A DNA stretch of 29,007 bases from DAOPJM01 sp964490325 (GCA_964490325.1 CAZBBX010000027.1:1-29007), one strand, 5' to 3'; shown: positions 1-7,731, counted from the stretch's first letter. The notes: generated by a model from the sequence alone, not told the origin. Program-made: numbers and translations.

Positions 1-26
1 TCCCACACTTAGTTCCACCGTCTCTA

Positions 27-54
27 CACTGTGGAAGTTACTTTGGGAATTCAC
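27..54. repeat. Left copy of 28-bp inverted repeat near the window ends
   Basis: This 28-bp stretch begins CACTGTGGAAGTTACTTT and ends GGGAATTCAC. It recurs as its exact reverse complement at 28955-28982. The flanks differ on both sides, but both outer flanks carry TTCCAC words. It may be the end of an insertion sequence or another dispersed repeat at which assembly broke. No transposase is visible inside the window. Confidence 0.85.
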
Positions 55-143
55 GGTTTTTGCAAAAAGCGGATCCTTAAGTCTCTTCTCACCATATGAT
101 CTGTCGGAAAGATCGACCCAAAGACCCGCCTTTTTACCTATCG

Positions 144-162
144 GGATCGACCACATCGATCC
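144..162 (-). terminator. Stem-loop downstream of the carbohydrate-binding gene
   Basis: GGATCGA and TCGATCC pair perfectly around a 5-nt loop, 12 bases past the stop codon at 175. No T-run follows, so this is at best a weak terminator or a 3'-end stabilising hairpin. The rest of 1-174 holds no gene I can support. Confidence 0.35.
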
Positions 163-174
163 GATTTCAAAGCT

Positions 175-1055
175 CTACGGCCTGCCGCCGCCATGTCCGC
201 CGCCGTTTCCGCCCATGTTGCCGCCGCCCATGCCCGTTCCGGAGCCGTAGGTAAGGCTGCTCAGCGTGATATTCGTCACGCTCCCATCCACCGACAGGCT
301 GTAGCTTTCGCCCTGTACAAGTTCAGGGCAGCTTACAAGCAGGGAGCTGAAGCTCTTGCCGCTCTGCCAGCTAAGGATCGTTTGGCCTGTTGCATCGCTC
401 AGCGTTACGCTGCTGCCCGCTTGTCCGTTCGCGGAAACAAGGATGATCCCCTGCTCCCCCGCTGCGCTGACGCTCGGCTGCTGACTGCACACAGCCACCA
501 CGATTCCGCCCGAGATGGAGCCTGTTCCGTTGAAGTCCAACGCATTGTTGCCGTTGTTGCCCGGGCCGTCCACATACAGTTCTCCGCCTGTGACGCTAAA
601 GTCGCCGTTGGAATCCACCCCGTCGCCTGTGGCGTTGATATAGGTTCGGCCTCCCGTTATGGTGATGGAAGCGCCGCTGGTCGATGCAAACGGATCATTC
701 CGCTGTCCATAGCCGCTTTCATCCGCGCCGCCTGCCGCGTTCAGCCCGTCATCATCGGACACGATGGATATTTCTCCGCCCAAGATCAAGATGGACAGGC
801 CCTCTATGCCCTCGTAGCTGTCCTTCACGGCTAGTCTGCCTCTTGATCGCGGTCGGTGAACTGCTCGCTTGCATCCGTTGAGGCGCTTGTATCCTGCGTA
901 CCGTCTGCGGTCTCCGCCGTCGCCGCGGCTGTTGCCAAGATCGCCGCGCTTGGGGAGGCGGTTGCCGTTCCTCCGTCCGTACTTGTGCCGCAGCCGCAGA
1001 CAAGAAGGCTGAGGGTCAGCAGCAGCGCCGTATATCCATAGATCTTTTTCATCAC
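175..1055 (-). pseudogene. Carbohydrate-binding domain lipoprotein (Cthe_2159/DUF4353-like), internally deleted and frameshifted
   Basis: The start at 1055 has a good ribosome site (GAAAGGAAATTGTG-ATG). It encodes a lipoprotein signal peptide with lipobox LLVCGC, then a Thr/Ala/Ser-rich spacer, then FTDRDQEAD and a stop at 831. A second frame picks up at once (VKDSYEGIEGLSI) and runs to 175. It carries typical repeats of this beta-helical family (DDGLNAAGG, GDGVDSNGDFSVTGG, SISGGI) and a Gly-rich C-terminus. Relatives I know have a long repeat segment between FTxRD and the KDSYEGIEG motif. That segment is missing here, so the lesion is a deletion plus a frame change, not a single-base slip. 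Family members are surface proteins that bind acidic polysaccharide. The gene lies 14 bp downstream of the DUF4956 gene, its usual partner. An assembly collapse across internal repeats is the main alternative to genuine decay. Confidence 0.75.
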
Positions 1056-1069
1056 AATTTCCTTTCTCG

Positions 1070-1765
1070 TTACAGTCCCTGCGCCAGTGTGCTTTGCGGT
1101 GAAACGCAGATCTCCAAATTCCCGTTCCTGCAGCGCAGGGCGTCGATGAGCGCCTTCTCCCCGTCCCCGCTGCGCAAGGTGACGTCATACCGCAGGCGGA
1201 ACAGGCTGCCCAAGTTGGTCGTCTTGACCTCGGTGAGCGCATACGCGCTGGTATACTGCTTGAGCGGCTCCGTAAAGACGCTGCCGTAATCCAGATCCTC
1301 GGGGATGGTGATGGTCAGCGTGCGCTCCCGCGCCGTCCTGCGTCCCGCCCCGAAGTTCAGCTTTGCGTACACAAGTCCCGCCGCGGAGAGGATGACCGTA
1401 AACAGGAAGGCATACGCCAGATAGTCCATGCCCGCGATCAGCCCCGCGCCCATCGCCACAAACAGCGCCGCGATCTCCTTTGCCGTGCCCTGTGCGGAGC
1501 GGAAACGGATGAGGCTGAACGCCCCCGCCACCGCCACGCCCGTGCCGATGTTGCCGTTGACCATCATGATGACTACGCACACCACGGCGGGCAGCAGCGC
1601 CAGCGCCGCAACGAAGCTCTTGCTGTAGCGCGCCTTGTACAGATATGCCGCCGACAGCAGCAGGCCGAGCAGCAGCGCGCAGCCCACGCAGAGCAGAAAA
1701 TCTCCAAGCGCGATGACCGCGCTTGTATCCGTGTCAAAGATACCTTGAAAGATCGTGTCAAGCAT
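1070..1765 (-). CDS. DUF4956 family membrane protein
   Basis: This protein of about 231 aa begins MLDTIFQGIFDTDTSAVI. The frame is open further upstream, but ATG 1765 is chosen because an AAGGGGGG Shine-Dalgarno precedes it and it overlaps the polymerase stop by 8 bp. Four hydrophobic segments (roughly residues 18-40, 48-68, 72-90 and 95-120) surround the conserved signature GAFSLIRFRSAQGTAKEI. A soluble C-terminal domain of about 90 aa follows. DUF4956 proteins are repeatedly found beside VTC-type polyphosphate polymerases and CotH or carbohydrate-binding proteins, as here. Their biochemical role is not established. A part in membrane handling of the polymerase product or its substrate is only an inference from context. 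Confidence 0.88.
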   Translation of the reverse strand: MLDTIFQGIFDTDTSAVIALGDFLLCVGCALLLGLLLSAAYLYKARYSKSFVAALALLPAVVCVVIMMVNGNIGTGVAVAGAFSLIRFRSAQGTAKEIAALFVAMGAGLIAGMDYLAYAFLFTVILSAAGLVYAKLNFGAGRRTARERTLTITIPEDLDYGSVFTEPLKQYTSAYALTEVKTTNLGSLFRLRYDVTLRSGDGEKALIDALRCRNGNLEICVSPQSTLAQGL

Positions 1766-2471
1766 AGAGTTTGCCCCCCTTGTCGTTTTGAAGTACTTCT
1801 GCATACGCGGCGCCGTACTTGGAAAAGGACGTGCGGTATGCCCGTTGCTTTGTGAGCGCATGCGTGAGCCACAGCGGGATGGCGCTGCGCGTCTTGATCT
1901 CCATGAGCACCTGCCCGCGCTCCAAAAGCCTCGTGCCGCCAAGCTCCGCGCCAAGGCGCAGCTCGTGACAGCGATATTGGACGTCCGTGTCGAAGGTCAC
2001 GCGCAGGTCGCCGCCCGAAGGATCCGTGTACGCCTCGCGCTGATAGCTTAGGAACATGGCGGGACGCAGCGGCGCATAAAACTTTCGGAAGTACTCGATC
2101 TCCGCGCCGATCTGCGAAGCGTCGGGCAGGACGATCCCGTTATAAAGGCAGTCCTCCGCCACGCCAAGCGGCAGGGCGCTGCGCCGCTTATACACAAGCT
2201 GTCCGTACTTCTTCTTCAGCTCTACAAAAGCCGTATCCCCCGCCTTGACCGTGCCATAGCAGCGCAGCCGCAGCTTCTCCTTGTACACGGGCTTTTCAAT
2301 GGAACGGCGGATGAGCCTGAAGCTGTCCGTGTCGTAATAGACGTTGCGGATCTGGCTGTGTCCGTGCACATCCTGCGCGAGCTGCTGCTGCAGCGTTTGC
2401 AGAAGGGCTGCGTATTGCGCCCCTGTCAGCAGGTACTTGTATTCATAGCGGTCAAAGGTCTCAGTAAGCAT
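1758..2471 (-). CDS. Polyphosphate polymerase domain (VTC/CYTH-fold) protein
   Basis: This 237-aa protein has the VTC-domain hallmarks of a triphosphate-tunnel enzyme: RYEYKYLL near the N-terminus, VYYDTDSF followed by KEKLRLRCYG, FVELKKKYG with KRR after it, and EIKTRSAIP near the C-terminus. The alternating Lys/Arg and Glu residues are those that line the phosphate tunnel in yeast Vtc4. There is no transmembrane segment, so it is probably a cytosolic enzyme making or handling polyphosphate at the membrane with its DUF4956 partner. The start at 2471 is preferred over an open extension to 2573 because the VTC fold begins here and GGCAGGA lies just upstream. It is the first gene of the three-gene operon. 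Polymerase activity is inferred from the family. Confidence 0.88.
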   Translation of the reverse strand: MLTETFDRYEYKYLLTGAQYAALLQTLQQQLAQDVHGHSQIRNVYYDTDSFRLIRRSIEKPVYKEKLRLRCYGTVKAGDTAFVELKKKYGQLVYKRRSALPLGVAEDCLYNGIVLPDASQIGAEIEYFRKFYAPLRPAMFLSYQREAYTDPSGGDLRVTFDTDVQYRCHELRLGAELGGTRLLERGQVLMEIKTRSAIPLWLTHALTKQRAYRTSFSKYGAAYAEVLQNDKGGKLYA

Positions 2472-2534
2472 CTTGCGTTCCTGCCTCTCTCTTTTTCTAA
2501 ATTGTACCGTCTTAGGCTCAATCGAGGCTGAAAT

Positions 2535-2550
2535 CAATTCAAACGAATTG
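2535..2550. promoter_or_regulatory. Dyad upstream of the polyphosphate polymerase operon
   Basis: CAATTC-AAAC-GAATTG is a perfect 6-bp-arm dyad, 64 bp upstream of the operon start. A -10-like TACAAT (minus strand, 2501-2506) lies between it and the gene, but no convincing -35 sits at the right distance. It could be an operator, or chance in an AT-rich leader. Confidence 0.3.
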
Positions 2551-2658
2551 TTACAAATGCCACGGAAATGCAAACGCAGTCGAAAGTTTCCTTAAAACCA
2601 AAATGGCGATTCAAATGTATATGTTATGATTAATAAATACTTCCGCGCCGTATAATTT

Positions 2659-2681
2659 GGCGGAGGGCAAAACCCTCCGCC
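2659..2681 (-). terminator. Terminator hairpin after the DUF4428 gene
   Basis: GGCGGAGGG and CCCTCCGCC form a perfect 9-bp GC-rich stem around a 5-nt loop, 30 bp past the DUF4428 stop. It is followed on the minus strand by AAATTATA instead of a clean T-run. It probably ends the SPFH/Tim44 operon and separates it from the polyphosphate operon. Confidence 0.6.
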
Positions 2682-2710
2682 TTGGCAGATTGTTTTCTGT
2701 TGTGTCTTTT

Positions 2711-3430
2711 TTAGTTGAGCGGAGCGCCGCAGTACTCGCAGCAGCCCTTTGCATCGGGCGTCGTGGTCGCGCCGCAGAAGGAGCAGACGGTCGCTTTCTT
2801 GGGCGCCGCTGCGGACTTGATCGCTTCGCGCTCGCTGTCGTGCAGCTCGGTGAGAAGGGACTTGATCTCGTTTGCTTCGGCCTCCGCCTCGCGATAGGCA
2901 GCGTCGCCGCGGTGACGGATATCGTGCTCGTTGACCCGAAAATCGATACGGTCGAACCACGGAGAGTTGATGAAGATGGACATATTGAAGTCGTAGCTGT
3001 ATTCGTAGCGCGGGGGATTGTAGCTCTCGCGCTTGCCATCGGGCAGACTGCGGTAGAGCTCGCTCCTGCTCTCCTTCACGTCAATATCGCAGCCTGTGAC
3101 CTGCGAAAAGTCCATCACATCGGGGTTTTCGCTGCGCCAGTTGCGGCTTGAGGTCACCAAGAACTGCTTCTTGTCCTCATCGAAGCAGAGTATCTTGCCG
3201 CCGTTGATGACCTTGGTGGGATGAAAGTCCGCCACAAGCGCCTTGTTCGCCTCGCGATACGCCAGATGTTCCTTCATGTCCGCCAACGTGAACTGCCTGC
3301 GTCCCGTAAGAAACGGGCTGATGAGCTTTGCGCAGTCCTTGCACATGTTGCCGTCCGCCAGCTTACGATTGCCCAAAAAGCCGATCTTTTCGCCGCAGAT
3401 GTCGCAGAATTTCTTATCGAACAGTCCCAT
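2711..3430 (-). CDS. DUF4428 zinc-ribbon protein
   Basis: This 239-aa soluble protein opens with a treble-clef zinc site, CDICGEKIG...CKDC (residues 8-36), typical of DUF4428. A central region follows (FHPTKVINGGKILCFDEDKKQFLV and on) that resembles a PH-like or bacterial lipid-signal fold. An acidic helical stretch comes next, then a C-terminal zinc ribbon CSFCGATTTPDAKGCCEYCG. The ribosome site is AAGGAGCAAAACG-ATG. It lies 11 bp after the SPFH gene and is the last gene of the operon. DUF4428 proteins often travel with SPFH/zinc-ribbon membrane proteins. Their molecular job is unknown. Two metal sites flanking a membrane-associating fold suggest an adaptor role, but that is inference. Confidence 0.85.
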   Translation of the reverse strand: MGLFDKKFCDICGEKIGFLGNRKLADGNMCKDCAKLISPFLTGRRQFTLADMKEHLAYREANKALVADFHPTKVINGGKILCFDEDKKQFLVTSSRNWRSENPDVMDFSQVTGCDIDVKESRSELYRSLPDGKRESYNPPRYEYSYDFNMSIFINSPWFDRIDFRVNEHDIRHRGDAAYREAEAEANEIKSLLTELHDSEREAIKSAAAPKKATVCSFCGATTTPDAKGCCEYCGAPLN

Positions 3431-3441
3431 CGTTTTGCTCC

Positions 3442-4758
3442 TTACTTTTGAATGTCGCCGTCGTCAAAGGGGTCGCCGCACTCGGGGCAGAACTTGGGCG
3501 GATGCGCCTTGTCCTTGGGCTCCCAGCCGCACTTGTCGCACTTGTACTGCGGAACGCCCTCGGGCTTCTTTGCGCCGCACTCCATGCAGAATTTGCCCTT
3601 GTTGACCGCGCCGCAGGAGCAGGTCCAGCCCTGTGCCGCAGCGGGACGGGGCTTTGCGCACTCGACGCAGAACTTGCCTGTGTTGATCGTGCCGCAGCCC
3701 GGGCAGGTCCAGCCGTTGGCGGCAGCCTGCTGCGGCTGCTGCTGTTGCTGCTGTCCCATGTTGTACAGACCCTGCGCGTTCATGCCGCCTGCGTTTTGCG
3801 CCATATTCATGCCCGCAAACGCCATGAAGGCTCCCGCGCCCTCGTTGGCGGCGGCGGACTTCATTGCCTCCGCCTGCGCACCCACCAGTGCCGCGCCCGC
3901 CATGTTGGGATTGCGGTAGACAGCCGTCTTCTGCAGTTCCTTGATGGTGGCCTCGTCCTCGGGGTTCGCGGAGAGGGAGCTGACGCCGAAGGACACGACG
4001 GATACGCCGCGCAGCTCGCCCCACTTGCGGGAGAGCACATCGTTGAGAGCGTCCGCCATCTCCGTGGTGTGACCGGGCAGCGCGCTGTAGCGGATGCCCA
4101 TGGCGGAGATCTTTGCAAACGCAGGCTGCAAGGCGGTCAGCAGCTCGCTCTTAAGCTGGCTGTCGATGCGGTCGCGGGTGAAAGCGTCGCTGACGTTGCC
4201 GCAAACGTTCTTGTAGAACAGCATGGGATCGGTCAGCTTGTAGGAATACTCGCCGAAGCACTTGATGCCGATGTCCATGTCCAGACCGATGTTGTTGTCG
4301 ACCACGCGGAAGGGCACGGGGTTAGCGGTGCCGTACTTGTTGCCGATGATCTCCTTGGTGTTGAAGTAGTACACGCGCTGATCCTTGCCCGTGTCGCCGC
4401 CCATGGTGAAACGCTTCTTGAGCGTCTCCCAGCTGCCCTTGAGTCCCTTGCCGAAGCCGCCGTAAAAGATGGTCGGTTCCGTTGAGTTGTCCCAAACGAA
4501 CTCGCCCGCCTCGGCGGAGAATTCCACGATGGCGCCCTGCTCGACGATCATCATGCACTGTCCCTCGTTCACCGCGATGATCGAGCCGTTGCTGATGATG
4601 TTATCCGAGGCCTTGGTGTTGCTGCTGCGTCCCGAGGTACGCTTTTCGCCCTTGGTCGCCAGCACGTTCTCCGGCATGGCGCTGCAATAGAAGTACTCCC
4701 GCCATTGATCTGCCAGTACGCCCGAAAGTGAACCGATCCCTGCCTTTAAAAGTCCCAT
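3442..4758 (-). CDS. SPFH-domain protein with three C-terminal zinc ribbons
   Basis: This 438-aa protein belongs to the SPFH (stomatin/prohibitin/flotillin) 'virion core protein-like' family. The SPFH-like core covers residues of about 25-300 (MPENVLA, IIAVNEGQCMMIVEQGAIVEF, an RDRIDSQLKSEL helix). A Gly/Met/Gln-rich linker follows, with a run of six Gln. Three zinc ribbons come last, at about 350-373 (CPGCG...FCVEC), 378-395 (CSCG...FCMECG) and 405-428 (CDKCG...FCPECG). Relatives build membrane-anchored oligomeric scaffolds and microdomains. The ribosome site GAAAGGAG precedes ATG 4758. The neighbours are a Tim44-like protein upstream and DUF4428 downstream, all with zinc ribbons, which suggests one membrane complex. 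The substrate or partner is unknown. Confidence 0.88.
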   Translation of the reverse strand: MGLLKAGIGSLSGVLADQWREYFYCSAMPENVLATKGEKRTSGRSSNTKASDNIISNGSIIAVNEGQCMMIVEQGAIVEFSAEAGEFVWDNSTEPTIFYGGFGKGLKGSWETLKKRFTMGGDTGKDQRVYYFNTKEIIGNKYGTANPVPFRVVDNNIGLDMDIGIKCFGEYSYKLTDPMLFYKNVCGNVSDAFTRDRIDSQLKSELLTALQPAFAKISAMGIRYSALPGHTTEMADALNDVLSRKWGELRGVSVVSFGVSSLSANPEDEATIKELQKTAVYRNPNMAGAALVGAQAEAMKSAAANEGAGAFMAFAGMNMAQNAGGMNAQGLYNMGQQQQQQPQQAAANGWTCPGCGTINTGKFCVECAKPRPAAAQGWTCSCGAVNKGKFCMECGAKKPEGVPQYKCDKCGWEPKDKAHPPKFCPECGDPFDDGDIQK

Positions 4759-4782
4759 CCTACATACTCCTTTCGATGTATC

Positions 4783-5688
4783 TTACTTTGCGGTCCTTTG
4801 GGAAAGACCCTTCATGCCACAGATGACCCATTCGTGCGTGTCCAGCGTGATGACGCTGTCGCAGTAGGGGCACTTTGCGCTTTGGTTGATGGACACAGGC
4901 GCGCCGCAGGACGGGCAATGCACCACCGTCTGCTCGGCTTGAACGCCTGTTTGAATGCCGCTGCTGCGCGACAGATCCCATTCGTAGGTCATGAAGCGCT
5001 CCGCCTTTTGATCGCCGCTGAGCAGCTTCTTGGTCTCGTCGTCCAGCGTGTAGTCCACGATGCGCGTGCGCAGCTCGACGATGATATGATCCTCATCGCC
5101 CACCTGCTTAAAGCCGCGCAGGGTCACGCCCAGTACGGCGATGCGCTCGATATAGTTGGTCTTGCGCTGCGTCCGATACGCGTCAAGCTGCCGATCAAGC
5201 TGTCCATACAGCGTGTCGGCAAAGTAGGGACGCATGGGCGTCAGATCCTTCTTTTGCCACTCGTTTTGCATCTGGACATACCAGTTGGAGAGCTTGTCGC
5301 GCAGCGCCGCCTCGTCGAAGGCGGGATCCAGCGCCGTATACTCGTTCATGGGCCGAAGCGCCGCATCGTCGGTGCGCTGTGCGCCCGGAACATGGGTCTT
5401 CTTGTTCTTTTGCTGCTTCATGCTGACGATCACAATGATGATGATGACGATGGCGCCAATAAGCAGGCCGCCCCAGCCGCCTTCGCCGTCCGAGGAATCG
5501 CTGCTTGAGCCGCCGTAATAGTAGTAATCGTCGTCCGAGGAGCTGCCCCAGTCGGAGCCGCCGCTGTCGCCGCCGCCGTAATCGCTGTCACCGCCAAAGT
5601 CGCCCACATCGCCAAGGCCGTTGAGCGGCGCAAGGCAGACGAGCAGAGCCAAGGCAAGGCAGATAAAGAAGGATAGAAACCGTTTCAT
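4783..5688 (-). CDS. Tim44-like domain membrane protein with zinc ribbon
   Basis: This protein of about 301 aa has an N-terminal signal or anchor (KRFLSFFICLALALLVCLAPLNG). A low-complexity Gly/Ser/Asp/Tyr stretch with DDDYYYYGG follows, then a transmembrane helix (about 79-93, LLIGAIVIIIIVIVS). Next comes a Tim44-like alpha/beta domain (about 125-245, FDEAALRDKLSNWYVQMQNEWQ...TYEWDLSR). The protein ends in a zinc ribbon, HCPSCGAPVSINQSAKCPYCDS. ATG 5688 is chosen over the ATG at 5703 because GGAGGTG sits 6 nt before it. The Tim44 fold is usually a membrane-tethered protein or lipid-binding module. It lies 24 bp upstream of the SPFH gene. The export topology would leave the domain on one face of the membrane. 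Its function is not known. Confidence 0.82.
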   Translation of the reverse strand: MKRFLSFFICLALALLVCLAPLNGLGDVGDFGGDSDYGGGDSGGSDWGSSSDDDYYYYGGSSSDSSDGEGGWGGLLIGAIVIIIIVIVSMKQQKNKKTHVPGAQRTDDAALRPMNEYTALDPAFDEAALRDKLSNWYVQMQNEWQKKDLTPMRPYFADTLYGQLDRQLDAYRTQRKTNYIERIAVLGVTLRGFKQVGDEDHIIVELRTRIVDYTLDDETKKLLSGDQKAERFMTYEWDLSRSSGIQTGVQAEQTVVHCPSCGAPVSINQSAKCPYCDSVITLDTHEWVICGMKGLSQRTAK

Positions 5689-5715
5689 GCAACACCTCCG
5701 CATTGTGATCCGTTG

Positions 5716-6198
5716 TTAAGTCCAAGGTTCTTCACTGTCGGGCAGCCGTATGCGCATCAGAAGCGCCGCATACTCCCACAGATACCAGCGTCCGTCACGC
5801 AGCCGCAGGGTCAGCGCCCGACGCTCCTCCGCGCCCGAAGATTCTACAAGCAAGCGGAGATACCCCTCCGCAAGCGGCGGACGAAAATCGTCATACACGA
5901 AGAGCGTCAGCGGCTTATCGGGCGTGTAGTCGTTTTGAGGCGTCGCGCCCCGCAGATAGGAGCGCGGCAGATACGGCTCGTCACGCAGACGTTCCCGCAG
6001 GAAGGATCGCTCGAAAGCGTTCATGGGGACGCCCTTGAGCGCGTCCAGGGCGCGTATCCCCGCCTCCTCGTCGTGTACGAACAGTTCCAACGCAATTACG
6101 AGCAGCGCCGCGCTGTGCTGCGGCACGCTTTGATCCCTCCGCTGCCCTACAGGAAACTCCGCAAACGTCGTGGGTAATCGATCCAAACAAAGTTCCAT
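5716..6198 (-). CDS. DUF6935-like hypothetical protein
   Basis: This 160-aa soluble protein is the first gene of the operon, preceded by GAGAGG 5 nt before ATG 6198. Helical N- and central parts (HDEEAGIRALDALKGVPMNAFERSFLRERL) lead to PYLPRSYLRGATPQNDYTPDKPLTLFVYDD. The C-terminal half reads like a small beta-sheet domain (RALTLRLRDGRWYLWEYAALLMRIRLP). This pattern matches what I recall of DUF6935, a family found beside Tim44/SPFH genes in Clostridia. The assignment is from memory and is tentative. There is no signal peptide or metal site. The function is unknown. A soluble partner of the downstream membrane proteins is the simplest contextual guess. Confidence 0.65.
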   Translation of the reverse strand: MELCLDRLPTTFAEFPVGQRRDQSVPQHSAALLVIALELFVHDEEAGIRALDALKGVPMNAFERSFLRERLRDEPYLPRSYLRGATPQNDYTPDKPLTLFVYDDFRPPLAEGYLRLLVESSGAEERRALTLRLRDGRWYLWEYAALLMRIRLPDSEEPWT

Positions 6199-6270
6199 GG
6201 CCGCCTCTCGAACCGCCGATACGAGGGGGCTGCCGCTTGTTCTTGCGGCTGCCGAGACCCGTATATGGCA

Positions 6271-6299
6271 TTATACTGTATTTTTAATCATTTGTGAAG
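6271..6299 (-). promoter_or_regulatory. Sigma-A promoter of the DUF6935/Tim44/SPFH/DUF4428 operon
   Basis: TTCACA (6294-6299) and TATAAT (6271-6276) are separated by 17 bp on the minus strand, giving a leader of about 65 nt before the first gene. It is close to consensus. Confidence 0.8.
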
Positions 6300-6373
6300 T
6301 ACCGCCCTGAAAAATCCCTCACAAGCTGACCCTGCATTTCGCGTTCTTTTGTGGGAAAAGCCGCCTCTGTGCC

Positions 6374-6399
6374 AAAAGAGCGGCGCATACGCGCCGCTC
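6374..6399 (-). terminator. Rho-independent terminator of the four-helix membrane protein gene
   Basis: GAGCGGCGC and GCGCCGCTC pair perfectly around a 4-nt loop, followed by TTTT on the minus strand. It lies 18 bp past the stop at 6417. Confidence 0.8.
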
Positions 6400-6416
6400 A
6401 AGGTCTCGATCCGAAA

Positions 6417-6890
6417 TTATGCCTGCTTTTTAAGCTGCAGAGCGCCAACGAACATCAATGCCGGCAGCACCATGCCGCTTACGATGCTGATGATCGTGGA
6501 GCCGGTCGTGTTGAGTGCGCTTGCCGCATCGGGAACGCTGGCAACCAGTGCGTTGGAGCCGACGTCAACGATGATCGTTGCAAGGATGCTGATAACGGCG
6601 ACGATGATCGCCCAAACCATGATGGCGGTAGCCTTTTCGGGCTTTGCGGAGTTCTTTGCGCCCACGATGCCCGCGATCAGCTCGGCGATCGCGCCGACGA
6701 TCGCAAGAATGCAGCCAAAGACCAGACCGCCCATGCTGATGCCGTACTCTGCCACGACCGCTGCAAGAACGCCCATGGCGACGATCATGATGATGCCCGT
6801 GATGATGGAAATTGCGCCGCCGACGATCATGATGATACCGGCGACCTTGACAAGGGTAGAGCCTGTCTTCTTCTCTGCTACTGCTTCCAT
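6417..6890 (-). CDS. Small four-helix membrane protein of unknown function
   Basis: This 157-aa protein has a short charged start (MEAVAEKKTGSTLVK) and four hydrophobic helices at about 15-44, 53-77, 86-108 and 129-152. There is a short KNSAKPEK cytosolic loop between helices 2 and 3, and a LKKQA tail. The ribosome site is GTGGAGGTTCAGT-ATG. It forms its own unit with a promoter and a clean terminator. I do not recognise a named family. The Ile/Gly/Ala-rich helices and tetraspan layout resemble DUF4064-type or other small clostridial membrane proteins, but no residue fixes a function. Codon use looks like its neighbours. Confidence 0.75.
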   Translation of the reverse strand: MEAVAEKKTGSTLVKVAGIIMIVGGAISIITGIIMIVAMGVLAAVVAEYGISMGGLVFGCILAIVGAIAELIAGIVGAKNSAKPEKATAIMVWAIIVAVISILATIIVDVGSNALVASVPDAASALNTTGSTIISIVSGMVLPALMFVGALQLKKQA

Positions 6891-6943
6891 ACTGAACCTC
6901 CACTTTTTATCAATAACGCCGAAAGGCGCAAGAGGATTTCCCT

Positions 6944-6972
6944 CTTATATAAAATTTTACAGAATATTGTAA
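6944..6972 (-). promoter_or_regulatory. Promoter of the four-helix membrane protein gene
   Basis: TTACAA (6967-6972) and TATAAG (6944-6949) lie 17 bp apart on the minus strand. The 5' leader then contains a small GCGCC/GGCGT hairpin before the ribosome site. Confidence 0.6.
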
Positions 6973-7057
6973 GGTATCGCCATCCCCGAAAGGGTGAAAG
7001 GGAAGGGCTCCGCTCACCCTTTTGGATGAAAAACCGTTCTTTGTGCGGCTCTTGTGG

Positions 7058-7086
7058 TGGACAAACAAGGTATATGACGCTATACT
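7058..7086 (+). promoter_or_regulatory. Promoter of the response-regulator/kinase operon
   Basis: TGGACA (7058-7063) and TATACT (7081-7086) lie 17 bp apart. The predicted start of transcription is only about 15 nt before ATG 7108, so the leader is very short and leaves little room for RNA-level control. Confidence 0.7.
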
Positions 7087-7107
7087 GGCAGCATAGGGGG
7101 TCAAGGA

Positions 7108-7731
7108 ATGATACGCCTGCTCATCATCGAAGATATGGAGATCCTGCGCTGTTCACTAACGGAAGCCCTAAACGCGCAGGAGGATCTTTCGGTCGTCGCC
7201 GCTTCTCAGGATGCGCGGGACGCGCTGCCGCTCTGCCGTCAATTCCTGCCTGACCTTGCTCTTTTGGACATACGCGCGGCGGACGGTTCCTCCGGGCTGG
7301 AGGCCGCACGCGAGCTGCGCAAAGAATTTCCGTCGCTTCGCCTCGTCATCTTCACGGGCATGTTCGACCCCGGCTTTCTTGAGGAGGCGCGCAGCGCGGG
7401 CGCGGACAGCTTCATCTATAAAAACCTCGGAACGCGGGAGCTTGCCGCCGTGCTGCGCTCCACCATGAACGGCTATCGCACCTTTCCCGAGGAACGTGAC
7501 GCGCCGCAGTTGGCGGGCTGTGTGCTCAGCGAGCGTGAGACGGCCATTCTGCGCCTGACCTGCGAAGGCAGAGACCGCGCCGCCGTTGCCCTTGCCTTGG
7601 GGCTTTCGGAAAGCACCGTCAAGACCTATATCCGCGAATTGCTTGCCAAGACAGGCTTTACCTCCCTTGCGCGTCTTGCCATCTACGCCGTGTCCAACGG
7701 CTTTATCAGCCCGTCCGACAGTCGCGCATGA
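7108..7731 (+). CDS. NarL/LuxR-family response regulator
   Basis: This 207-aa cytosolic DNA-binding regulator has an N-terminal receiver domain with acidic pocket E8/D9, phospho-acceptor D54 (ALLDIRA), switch T83 (VIFTG) and K105 (FIYKN). The C-terminal LuxR-type helix-turn-helix (about 139-200) reads LSERETAILRL...ALGLSESTVKTYIRELLAKTG. All phosphorelay residues are present, so it should be phosphorylated normally. The ribosome site is AGGGGGTCAAGGA before ATG. Its stop overlaps the start of the next gene as ATGA, and two sensor proteins follow, so the cognate kinase is local. The target genes are unknown. Self-regulation of the operon would be typical. Confidence 0.93.
   Translation: MIRLLIIEDMEILRCSLTEALNAQEDLSVVAASQDARDALPLCRQFLPDLALLDIRAADGSSGLEAARELRKEFPSLRLVIFTGMFDPGFLEEARSAGADSFIYKNLGTRELAAVLRSTMNGYRTFPEERDAPQLAGCVLSERETAILRLTCEGRDRAAVALALGLSESTVKTYIRELLAKTGFTSLARLAIYAVSNGFISPSDSRA

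Noticed and set aside
3328..4485. Long plus-strand open frame of 385 codons opposite the SPFH gene
   Set aside because: It is a GC-driven antisense shadow. The minus strand encodes a clear SPFH/zinc-ribbon protein with a ribosome site, and the plus frame has no recognisable domain.
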